Assembly: GCA_947259505.1 (NCBI GenBank)
Contig: CAMYLT010000003.1
Span: 186,001 to 250,000, forward strand
From: an uncultured Porticoccus sp.
GTDB taxonomy: Bacteria > Pseudomonadota > Gammaproteobacteria > Pseudomonadales > Porticoccaceae
DNA length: 64,000 bases
Reading direction: 5' to 3'
The notes under the pieces are model-generated. The model did not search any database. It had not been told where the DNA came from and was given only the letters and a program-made list of their open reading frames with translations. A program made the position numbers and the translations under genes. Positions 17,260 to 24,502 of this stretch are shown here, in pieces (position 1 is the first letter of the stretch; every line of letters begins with the position of its first letter).

Positions 17260-18864
17260 ATGCAGCGAGCAAAGAACACCAACCCCAAAGACTCCAGGGC
17301 CTACCTTGTCGGCAGCGGCATTGCCTCTCTGGCCAGTGCGGTTTATCTGATCAAGGATGCCGGGTTACTCGGTGGCAATATTCATATCCTCGAGCAGGAT
17401 GACATTCCCGGTGGTGCGCTCGACGGTGCCGGCGATGCGGAAAACGGCTTTATCATCCGCGGCGGGCGGATGCATGAAGAGCACTATGTCTGCTACTGGG
17501 ATCTGCTCTCCAATATCCCTTCCAATGATGACCCCAATGTCTCCGTTAAAGACGAGTCGTTTGAATTCAACGCCCGCTATGTTTCTCACGCCCAGGCGCG
17601 GTTGCTGAAAGCCGGCGAAAGGATGGATGTTTCCTCCTTTGGCTTGTCGTTAGCCGATCAGGCGGACTTGTTGAAGCTGATGTTTTCTGCCGAGAAATCC
17701 CTGGACAACATCCGCATACAGGACTGGTTTGGGGACGCATTCTTCACCAGCAATTACTGGTACCTCTGGACCTCGATGTTTGCTTTCCAGCAGTGGAGCA
17801 GCGTGGCGGAGATGCGCCGCTATATGAAGCGCTTTATTCACCTGCTGGACGGTATGCCCCGGCTGGGTGGCGTGATGCGCACCAAATACAATCAGTACCA
17901 TTCGGTGGTGCTGCCGCTGATGCGTTACCTGGAGGGCCTCGGCGTTCATTTTCAGACGCGGACGCAGGTGGTCGATATCGATTTCGAGTTGTCTGCCGAG
18001 GCGAAAACCGCCACGGCGATTCACATCATCAATAAAACCGGCAGCGAAGAGAAGATTGAACTCGGCGACAACGATTATGTGTTTATCACCAACGGCTCTA
18101 TTACCGAGAGCACCGACTATGGTTCATGGACAAAGGCGCCAGTACTGAAAGACAAGGCATCATCGGGGGCATGGACACTGTGGGAAAAAATCGCCCGCAA
18201 GGACAAGGCGTTCGGCAACCCCGGTGTGTTCAGTGACCATATCGATTTGCAGAAGTGGTATTCCTTTACCGCCACCATCAAGGACGACACCTTCCACGAT
18301 TACATGGAAGATTTCTCCGGCAATTTAAGTGGCACCGGCGGCCTGGTGACCATGACGGACTCCAGCTGGTTGATGTCCATTGTCATCGCCCGCCAGCCGC
18401 ACTTCCCCAACCAGCCCAAAGACGTGAAAGTGTTCTGGGGCTATGCCCTGTATCCCGACAACGAAGGCGATTACGTGAAGAAAAAAATGTCGGAATGCAA
18501 TGGCGAGGAAATACTGGAAGAGCTGTGGTATCAACTCAAGGTTCAGGACCTGATGAAGCCGATTGTGGCTGCTGGCAAAGTGAATTGCATTCCGGTTGCC
18601 ATGCCCTTTATCGACAGCCTGTTTATGCCTAGGGCTCGGGGTGATCGCCCGGACGTATTGCCGGAGGGTGCCACTAACTTTGCCTTTCTCGGTCAGTTTG
18701 CCGAAGTGCCCAAGGATTGCGTGTTTACCGTGGAATACTCCGTGCGCTGTGCGCAAACCGCTGTGTATGGTCTGTTTGACACCGATAAAGAAGTGCTGCC
18801 GGTTTACGACTCCATCCACAAGCCCAGCGTTTTAATCAATGCGATGAAAGCCCTTAGCCGGTAG
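17260..18864 (+). CDS. ohyA: Oleate hydratase (myosin-cross-reactive-antigen family)
   Basis: Oleate hydratase is an FAD protein that adds water across the cis-9 double bond of oleic acid to give 10-hydroxystearate. The 534-residue protein shows the FAD-binding segment LVGSGIASLASAVYLI near the N terminus (about residues 16-31), followed by ILEQDDIPGGALDG, the signature IRGGRMHEEHYVCYWDLLSN with the expected catalytic acid, and YNQYHSVVLPL with the conserved Tyr. An ATG with GGGG at 7-8 bases gives the start. It is monocistronic and sits between two related copies of another gene's 5' end, which suggests insertion or rearrangement. The role is probably fatty-acid detoxification or modification. 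Confidence 0.93.
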   Translation: MQRAKNTNPKDSRAYLVGSGIASLASAVYLIKDAGLLGGNIHILEQDDIPGGALDGAGDAENGFIIRGGRMHEEHYVCYWDLLSNIPSNDDPNVSVKDESFEFNARYVSHAQARLLKAGERMDVSSFGLSLADQADLLKLMFSAEKSLDNIRIQDWFGDAFFTSNYWYLWTSMFAFQQWSSVAEMRRYMKRFIHLLDGMPRLGGVMRTKYNQYHSVVLPLMRYLEGLGVHFQTRTQVVDIDFELSAEAKTATAIHIINKTGSEEKIELGDNDYVFITNGSITESTDYGSWTKAPVLKDKASSGAWTLWEKIARKDKAFGNPGVFSDHIDLQKWYSFTATIKDDTFHDYMEDFSGNLSGTGGLVTMTDSSWLMSIVIARQPHFPNQPKDVKVFWGYALYPDNEGDYVKKKMSECNGEEILEELWYQLKVQDLMKPIVAAGKVNCIPVAMPFIDSLFMPRARGDRPDVLPEGATNFAFLGQFAEVPKDCVFTVEYSVRCAQTAVYGLFDTDKEVLPVYDSIHKPSVLINAMKALSR

Positions 18865-18908
18865 CGGCCACATGCTGTTAGGTAGAGGTATCAGTTACAG
18901 CACGCCCT

Positions 18909-19065
18909 GATTGACTAAACTGCATGTAGGTTCATCAGGAAATGGGGTTTCCCCTGCATCCACCATGAAACTGCCTTTGGCCTTCAGAGTCGCTTTCTTC
19001 GCCGCCGTTTGTTTTGCGGTGCCGGTGACCGTTGCCCTGGTTGTGCTGGTGATCCTGAACTTCCA
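18909..19065 (+). repeat. Second copy of the duplicated leader and 5' gene segment
   Basis: This is the intact counterpart of 17013-17147. It aligns through the ATTGACTAAACT element, the GGGG-N3-CCCC mini-hairpin and the first codons of the membrane-protein gene. The two copies are in direct orientation, 1.9 kb apart, and bracket the oleate hydratase gene exactly. Confidence 0.75.
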
Positions 19066-19594
19066 GCAGGATGTTCCCCCGGCCATTGCCCATGTGGTGT
19101 TGCCGCTGGCGGCCACGCTGGCCACGGCATTCGCAGCCTTTGCAACTTACCACTCCGCTCGGGCCGCCAGGGACTTACAGCGCATGGCCACAAAAATAGC
19201 CTTGAGTGAGCGGGCTGCTGGTCTTATTTCCTGCCTGGATGAGTTGTCGGCCTTTCTTGATAGCGGCGGCTACCGCTATCTGCTCGATAGACAACCTGAG
19301 GCGGAAGATGTCCGGCATCTGGATGTGGTGTACGCCAAGCTGAACGAGGCCCGAAGGCAGACCATTCAGCTGGGCGGGTTGGGACAGCGGATTGAGCACC
19401 TGCTGGTACTCTGCTCTGTGCTGCTGGGCTATCTCGCTTCCCGTACGCTGAATGAAGAGAATGCCAGGGATTTACTGGGTAAGGTTAGACCGGACTATCC
19501 CTACGAAATCCTTTCGGATGTGCTGGATATAATGAGCGAGGAACTGACTAATCTTTCCGCCAAACTTCGCGCCGAAGTCAGCCTGCTCGACTAG
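18965..19594 (+). CDS. Hypothetical membrane protein with two N-terminal membrane segments
   Basis: I do not recognise this 209-residue protein. It has two hydrophobic segments (about residues 7-30 and 36-60), followed by a soluble, helix-rich region of some 145 residues (SARAARDLQRMATKIALSE onwards), probably cytoplasmic. The ATG at 18965 is chosen over the TTG at 18911 because the duplicated remnant at 17070 starts at the same ATG and the bases before it belong to the shared leader. There is no clear ribosome-binding site close to the ATG. The gene precedes an amidotransferase gene in the same direction. Confidence 0.7.
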   Translation: MKLPLAFRVAFFAAVCFAVPVTVALVVLVILNFQQDVPPAIAHVVLPLAATLATAFAAFATYHSARAARDLQRMATKIALSERAAGLISCLDELSAFLDSGGYRYLLDRQPEAEDVRHLDVVYAKLNEARRQTIQLGGLGQRIEHLLVLCSVLLGYLASRTLNEENARDLLGKVRPDYPYEILSDVLDIMSEELTNLSAKLRAEVSLLD

Positions 19595-19675
19595 TTGACC
19601 TGCCCCAAGTCCTGATACGGGCTGCTCTTTTATACTTGTGTGATAAACCCCTCTAGCCACTGGTGGCCTTTAAAT

Positions 19676-20431
19676 ATGACCGCAAACAAACCCCTGCTGG
19701 TACTGCAATTGCGCCCCGAGGACCGGATCGCCGACAGTGAGTACGCCTGTTTCCTGAAATACGGGCAGTTGTCGGCCGCCACGACAGAACGGTTTCGCAT
19801 CGAAGAACATGGCATCCCGGACGACCTGCGACTAGATGATTATTCGGCGATTCTGGTGGGTGGTAGTCCCTTCGATATCAGCACGCCGCCGGAGAAGAAG
19901 TCCGCCGCGCAGGTGAAGGTGGAAGCAGATTTCCGGCGCTTGCTGCAACAGGTGATTGAATTGGATTTTCCCTTTCTCGGTGCCTGCTCGGGCAACGGCC
20001 TGCTGGGCCATTATCTCGGTGCTGGTATTTCATCCCGCTACCGGGAGCCGGTGGGTTGTGTGACACTGGATATCACCTCCGAGGGCCGGGACGATAAATT
20101 ACTGCAGGGTTTTCCGCCGCAGATAGATGTGCTGCTCGGCCACAAGGAGGCCTGCGACGAGACGCCGGCGGGAGCCACCCTCTTGATGACCGGGCGTGCC
20201 TGCCCGGTGCAGATGTTTCGTGTCGGGGAAAACGTTTACGCCACGCAATTTCATCCGGAGGGCGATGCCGAGGAGTTCGCGCTGCGTATCGATGTCTACA
20301 GGAACCACGGTTATTTCGCGCCCCACGAGGCGGAGCAGCTGGTGGCGGCGGTGAGCGAAAAGCCCACCCCGTTTGCCCAGGAAATCCTCCGGCGTTTTGT
20401 GGCGACGTATGTCCTCGGAGTTGATGCGTAG
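19676..20431 (+). CDS. Class I glutamine amidotransferase-like protein
   Basis: This 251-residue protein resembles the glutaminase domain of GMP synthase-type stand-alone amidotransferases, which release ammonia from glutamine or act on gamma-glutamyl groups. The nucleophile Cys lies in FLGACSGNGLLGHYLG, and the His-Glu pair in TQFHPEGDAEEF. There is no linked synthetase domain, so the acceptor substrate is unknown. The ATG at 19676 with a GGTGG site is preferred to a GTG at 19640 that has no ribosome-binding site. A TATACT box at 19631-19636 may be its -10 element. The next gene is convergent. Confidence 0.85.
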   Translation: MTANKPLLVLQLRPEDRIADSEYACFLKYGQLSAATTERFRIEEHGIPDDLRLDDYSAILVGGSPFDISTPPEKKSAAQVKVEADFRRLLQQVIELDFPFLGACSGNGLLGHYLGAGISSRYREPVGCVTLDITSEGRDDKLLQGFPPQIDVLLGHKEACDETPAGATLLMTGRACPVQMFRVGENVYATQFHPEGDAEEFALRIDVYRNHGYFAPHEAEQLVAAVSEKPTPFAQEILRRFVATYVLGVDA

Positions 20432-20472
20432 ACTTGGTTGTTCCAAAACCGCCGCTACTCCGGTGAGGCGTC

Positions 20473-20844
20473 TCAGGCCGCCATCGATTGCTGGCCGACG
20501 GGTGAAGATAACAGGTTGATCAGGTGCACAGCCGTGGTTTTGTCCAGGGTGGTTGCCAGGGTCTCTACGATACCGGTGGGTAATATGCACACCACGTCAT
20601 AGCCGTGTTCGCTGATGCGCAGGCAGTAAGCGGTGGTGCTGCTCTCGTAGCTCATCAGGGACAGAATTTCATCCAGATAAACATCGTAGGTATGCTCCTC
20701 CGGGTCCTTCACCAGCACATGATCTTCGTGGCAGTAGCACACCTGACCCAGAAACGTGGAGGGATGGGCTGACTGGGGGTGTTTGGGATCGGTGACTTCA
20801 ACCGCTACACCCTTGGTTAACAGATGATTCAGATACTTTGGCAT
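20473..20844 (-). CDS. Hypothetical protein, 123 residues
   Basis: I do not recognise this protein. It starts MPKYLNHLLTKGVAVEV with an AGGA site 8 bases upstream; the frame extends to 20889 but the added codons lack a ribosome-binding site. It contains short beta-rich stretches (STFLGQVCYCHEDHVLVKDP), an acidic middle part (DVYLDEILSL) and no signal peptide or membrane segment. Two cysteines and nearby His residues (CYCHEDH) might bind metal, but the pattern is not diagnostic. It is convergent with the amidotransferase gene and lies downstream of uup on the same strand. Confidence 0.6.
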   Translation of the reverse strand: MPKYLNHLLTKGVAVEVTDPKHPQSAHPSTFLGQVCYCHEDHVLVKDPEEHTYDVYLDEILSLMSYESSTTAYCLRISEHGYDVVCILPTGIVETLATTLDKTTAVHLINLLSSPVGQQSMAA

Positions 20845-21150
20845 GGTCCATTCCTCGCAGCGAATATGAAATGCCTGAATTTGGTACATCGGTTAGGTGA
20901 TTTGTCGGCAGCGCGATGGGCGCCAGCTCGTAAAAATCAGTCGTTAAAGACGAATGCTGCTAATGGTTTTAGCATTAGCGTTCAGTTGATCATGGAGAGA
21001 TTTTTTAGAAAGGGCTATCTAAAAACCATGCTGAAAAGCATGACTTTTCGGCATGGTTAATATAATAAATTCAAATAATTACATTGATAAAAAATACTTT
21101 TGCTATGAACAAAAAAATTAATATTTATTTTGTGAATCTGTTCCGCAAAA
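20845..21150. other. AT-rich intergenic region between uup and the hypothetical gene
   Basis: This 306-base gap is clearly more AT-rich than the genes around it, especially from 21060 to 21150. It holds a small inverted repeat GCTAATG...CATTAGC near 20960-20980 and the long hairpin at 21024-21058. No convincing coding sequence is seen on either strand. Confidence 0.6.
21024..21058 (-). terminator. Hairpin terminator-like structure downstream of uup
   Basis: Arms of 15 bases (21024-21038 and 21044-21058) pair with one G-U-type mismatch around a 5-base loop. On the minus strand the stem is followed by TTTTT, as in a Rho-independent terminator. It lies about 95 bases past the uup stop codon. 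Confidence 0.55.
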
Positions 21151-23046
21151 TTAATTCTTCATTTCTTCCAGCTCCACCCAGCGCTCGGCGGCCTTGTCCA
21201 ACGCCATTTGTTTTTCGCCCAGCGCATCCAGAATGGGCTGGGTTTCGCTGAAGGGCAGGTTGAAGAAGTCGGGATCGGCGCTCTGTTCTTCCAGAGCAGC
21301 GATGTCAGTTTCAAGCTGGTCGATCAGGTCGGGCAGCATGTCCAGTTCCCGCTGGAGTTTGTAGCTCAGCTTGCCCGCGGGTTTTTTCTTTGCCTGGCTG
21401 GTGGTGTCGTGGTCGACCAGATGGCCGGAGGGGTGATCGAGGGTGTCGGCAATTTTCAGGTGCCTACCGCGCTTTTCCCAATCGCTGAAGCCGCCGATAT
21501 ATTCTTCAATACGGCCGTCTTCCTCGAATACCAGTACGCTGGTGACTACGTTGTCGAGAAATTCCCGGTCGTGGCTAACGATGATCAGGGTGCCCTGGTA
21601 TTCCACCAGTTGTTCTTCCAGCACTTCGAGCATTTCCACGTCGAGGTCGTTGGTGGGTTCATCGAGCACCAGCAGGTTGGTGGGGCGGGTGAACAGTTTG
21701 GCCAGCAGCACGCGGTTGCACTCGCCGCCGGAGAGGGCGCTGACCGGGGTCATGGCGCGCTTGGGCGAGAACAGGAAGTTGCGCAGGTAGCCGATGATAT
21801 GGCGCTCCTTGCCGTTGAGCTTGATGTATTCCTTGCCGTCGCCGACGTTCTCGGCAATGGTCTTGTCCGTTTCCAGCTCGCGGTGGGTCTGGTCGAAGTA
21901 GCCGACTTCCAGATTGGTGCCCAGCTTGACGGAGCCTGCTTCCGGTTCGATCTGACCAAGTAGAATTTTCAGCAGAGTGGATTTGCCCACGCCATTGTTG
22001 CCGATCAGGCCGATGCGGTCGCCGCGCATGATCTTGATTTTGAAGTCGTTGATGAGCGTCTGGCCGCCATAGCTGTGGCTGAGGCTGCGGGCTTCGATGA
22101 CCTTGCGGCCGGAATTTTCGGCAGTTTCAACGCTGATTTTCGCTTTGCCTTGACGGGAAAGACGCTGTTCACGTTGGCCGCGCATGGCTTCCAATGCCCG
22201 TACCCGGCCTTCATTGCGGGTGCGTCTGGCCTTGACGCCCTGGCGAATCCAGACTTCTTCTTCCGCCAGTTTTTTGTCGAACAGAGCGTTGCGGGTTTCT
22301 TCTTCTTCGAGTGCCTGCTCTTTGAGGTGCAAGTAATTCTGGTAGTTGCCGGGCCAGCTGACCAGGTGGCCGCGATCAATCTCGACAATACGGGTGGCGA
22401 GCCGCTGCAGGAAATTGCGGTCGTGGGTAATAAAGATGACGGCACCCTGATAGCTGCGCACCCGGTGTTCCAGCCATTCGATGGTGCTGATATCCAGGTG
22501 GTTGGTGGGTTCGTCCAACAACAGCACGTCCGGGTTGGAGACCAGCGCCTTGCCCAGCGACACCCTGCGGCGCCAGCCGCCGGACAATTCCGCGAGGGTT
22601 TTGTGGGCGGGCAGTTCCAATTGGCTGATGATGGTTTCCACCTGCTTGTCGACCTGCCAGCCGCCGCCGGCATCGATGGCGGACTGCAAATCTTCCAGCA
22701 CTCTCATACCCGCTTTGTCGAGGGTTTGCTGAGACTGGTGGTTGAATTGGTCGATCAGCGATTGTTGATCCGCCAGTCCTTCGCGTACCACATCGGCGAC
22801 ATTGCGCTCTAATCCACCGGGCAGTGCTTGCTCCAGCTGGCTGATGCGCAGGTGCTGGCGGAAGTGCAGTTCGCCGTTGTCCGGCTTGATCTGGCCGCTG
22901 ATGATCTTCAACAGGGTCGATTTGCCCGCACCGTTGCGCCCGATCAGGCAGATCCGTTCCCCCGGTTCGACCGTAAGATTGGCATGGGTAAGCAATGGCA
23001 CATCGCCAAATTCGATGGAAACGTCGTCGATGCGGATCAGGCTCAT
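21151..23046 (-). CDS. uup: ABC-F family ATPase Uup
   Basis: Uup is a soluble ABC-F protein with two ATPase domains, no membrane part, and roles in ribosome and DNA-junction handling. The 631-residue protein has Walker A motifs LIGRNGAGKSTLLKII (about 35-50) and LIGNNGVGKSTLLKIL, signatures LAELSGGWRRRVSLG and VSALSGGECNRVLLA, and Walker B motifs LLLDEPTNHLD and LVLDEPTNDLD. An Arg/Glu-rich linker lies between the domains and a predicted coiled coil with DLIDQLETDIAALEEQ lies at the C terminus, the Uup-specific DNA-binding extension. It is divergent from no close neighbour; tesA lies upstream on the same strand. Confidence 0.94.
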   Translation of the reverse strand: MSLIRIDDVSIEFGDVPLLTHANLTVEPGERICLIGRNGAGKSTLLKIISGQIKPDNGELHFRQHLRISQLEQALPGGLERNVADVVREGLADQQSLIDQFNHQSQQTLDKAGMRVLEDLQSAIDAGGGWQVDKQVETIISQLELPAHKTLAELSGGWRRRVSLGKALVSNPDVLLLDEPTNHLDISTIEWLEHRVRSYQGAVIFITHDRNFLQRLATRIVEIDRGHLVSWPGNYQNYLHLKEQALEEEETRNALFDKKLAEEEVWIRQGVKARRTRNEGRVRALEAMRGQREQRLSRQGKAKISVETAENSGRKVIEARSLSHSYGGQTLINDFKIKIMRGDRIGLIGNNGVGKSTLLKILLGQIEPEAGSVKLGTNLEVGYFDQTHRELETDKTIAENVGDGKEYIKLNGKERHIIGYLRNFLFSPKRAMTPVSALSGGECNRVLLAKLFTRPTNLLVLDEPTNDLDVEMLEVLEEQLVEYQGTLIIVSHDREFLDNVVTSVLVFEEDGRIEEYIGGFSDWEKRGRHLKIADTLDHPSGHLVDHDTTSQAKKKPAGKLSYKLQRELDMLPDLIDQLETDIAALEEQSADPDFFNLPFSETQPILDALGEKQMALDKAAERWVELEEMKN

Positions 23047-23117
23047 GGAATTGTTTAGTCACGCGAGTAGGAAAGGCCGCGGATTCTAGCAGAGATTCGT
23101 TTGCGGTATCAGACAGA

Positions 23118-23729
23118 TCAGTGATTGTCGCCGTTGAGGATGGGGGCCAGCAGTTTGATCGCTCGCTCGGTAATCAATGGTTGTGCCTGTTCGGTGGGGT
23201 GAATGCCATCTTCCTGCAACAGGCTGCCGTTGGTGGCAATATCGTCAAACAGGAAGGGTAGAAGGAGTACATTTTCTTCTTCGGCCAGCTCCGTATAAGC
23301 CGCAGCGAACTGATCGCTGTAGCGTTTGCCATAGTTTGGCGGGATACGCATGGCAAACAGGATAGGCTGGACGTCGCGCTGGCGGCTGAGATCGATCATC
23401 GCTCGCAGGTTTTGCTTCATGCGGTGAACAGGGTAGCCGCGCAGACCGTCGTTACCCCCCAGTTCGATGAGCACAAATTGCGGTTGGTGCTCCTTGATCA
23501 GGGTCTTCAGCCGAGATAATCCGCCACCGGTGGTATCGCCGCTGATACTGGCGTTGATAACCTGGTGGTCGTCCCCCAGTTGCTGTTGCAGCAGCTCGAC
23601 CCAGCCCTTGCCGCGGTCAATGCCGTAACCGGCACTGATGCTGTCGCCCAGCACCAACAGGGTGGCGCTGAAACCGCTTAGGGGTAGCAACATCAGGATG
23701 ACGAAGAACGATCGCAGAATGGTAGGCAT
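23118..23729 (-). CDS. tesA: Periplasmic SGNH esterase (acyl-CoA thioesterase I / arylesterase)
   Basis: TesA hydrolyses acyl thioesters, lysophospholipids and aryl esters in the periplasm. The 203-residue protein has a signal peptide (LRSFFVILMLLPLSGFSA) followed at once by block I LLVLGDSISAGYGI with the nucleophile Ser, block II SISGDTTGGGL, block III LGGNDGLRGYP and block V DGIHPTEQAQP with the catalytic Asp-His. It is divergent from the ABC transporter pair at 23816, the same arrangement as tesA-ybbAP in E. coli. Start codon choice is not supported by a clear ribosome-binding site. Confidence 0.93.
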   Translation of the reverse strand: MPTILRSFFVILMLLPLSGFSATLLVLGDSISAGYGIDRGKGWVELLQQQLGDDHQVINASISGDTTGGGLSRLKTLIKEHQPQFVLIELGGNDGLRGYPVHRMKQNLRAMIDLSRQRDVQPILFAMRIPPNYGKRYSDQFAAAYTELAEEENVLLLPFLFDDIATNGSLLQEDGIHPTEQAQPLITERAIKLLAPILNGDNH

Positions 23730-23815
23730 GGGAAAAAGGCTTGATGGTTGTGAGTGCCTGATACAGTCTAGGGAGTTTCAGGGTAAATGGAAGAGGTGGA
23801 AGGAGGGCGCATGTC

Positions 23816-24502
23816 ATGATTGAAGCAAGTCATATCAGCAAAGAGGTTGCGACTTCTGCAGGCACTCTTCGTATTCTGGATGATGTCAATCTGAAGGTCG
23901 ACGATGGGGAGGCGCTGGCTATTGTCGGCCCTTCCGGTTCGGGAAAATCCACTCTGCTGGGGATTCTTGCCGGTCTGGATTTACCCAGTGCGGGACAGGT
24001 TCGCATTAACAGTGAAGATATTACCGCCATGGATGAGGAAGGTCGCGCCGCTATGCGTGCCCGCTATGTGGGGTTTGTGTTCCAGTCCTTCCAGCTATTA
24101 CCCAGTCTCACTGCGCTGGAAAATGTCGCCCTGCCACTGGAATTGCGCGGCGATGCCCATGCGCTGGAGACCGCTCGCCGCTTTCTGGAACGCGTAGGAC
24201 TGGACGCCCGATGGCATCACTATCCCCGGCAACTCTCCGGCGGTGAACAGCAGCGGGTAGCATTGGCCCGCGCGTTTGCCAGCCAGCCAAAAATTCTCTT
24301 TGCCGATGAGCCCACTGGCAATCTCGATACGGTCACCGGCGAGACCATCAATAACTTGCTGTTCCAGCTCAATCGGGAAGCGGGCACCACGTTGATATTG
24401 GTGACCCATGAGCGGGTGCTGGCAAGTCGCTGTCACCGCCGGGTGGAATTGCAGGCTGGCCGTTTGGTTCACAGCGAGGCGGCGATGCCGGTCAATTCCT
24501 GA
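23816..24502 (+). CDS. ybbA: ABC transporter ATP-binding protein, YbbA-type
   Basis: This 228-residue ATPase energises the permease encoded next to it. Seen: Walker A VGPSGSGKSTLLGILAG, Q-loop FVFQSFQLLPSLTALENVALP, signature LSGGEQQRVALARAF, Walker B ILFADEPTGNLD and H-loop LVTHE. The pattern places it in the MacB/LolD/YbbA group of MacB-type mechanotransmission systems. A strong AGGAGGG site lies 8 bases before the ATG. Its stop codon overlaps the permease start (TGATG). Divergence from tesA matches E. coli ybbA. Confidence 0.92.
   Translation: MIEASHISKEVATSAGTLRILDDVNLKVDDGEALAIVGPSGSGKSTLLGILAGLDLPSAGQVRINSEDITAMDEEGRAAMRARYVGFVFQSFQLLPSLTALENVALPLELRGDAHALETARRFLERVGLDARWHHYPRQLSGGEQQRVALARAFASQPKILFADEPTGNLDTVTGETINNLLFQLNREAGTTLILVTHERVLASRCHRRVELQAGRLVHSEAAMPVNS

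Noticed and set aside
20824-21060. 78-codon frame upstream of the small hypothetical gene
   Set aside because: It overlaps the start of the convincing minus-strand gene and a hairpin, and has no recognisable features.
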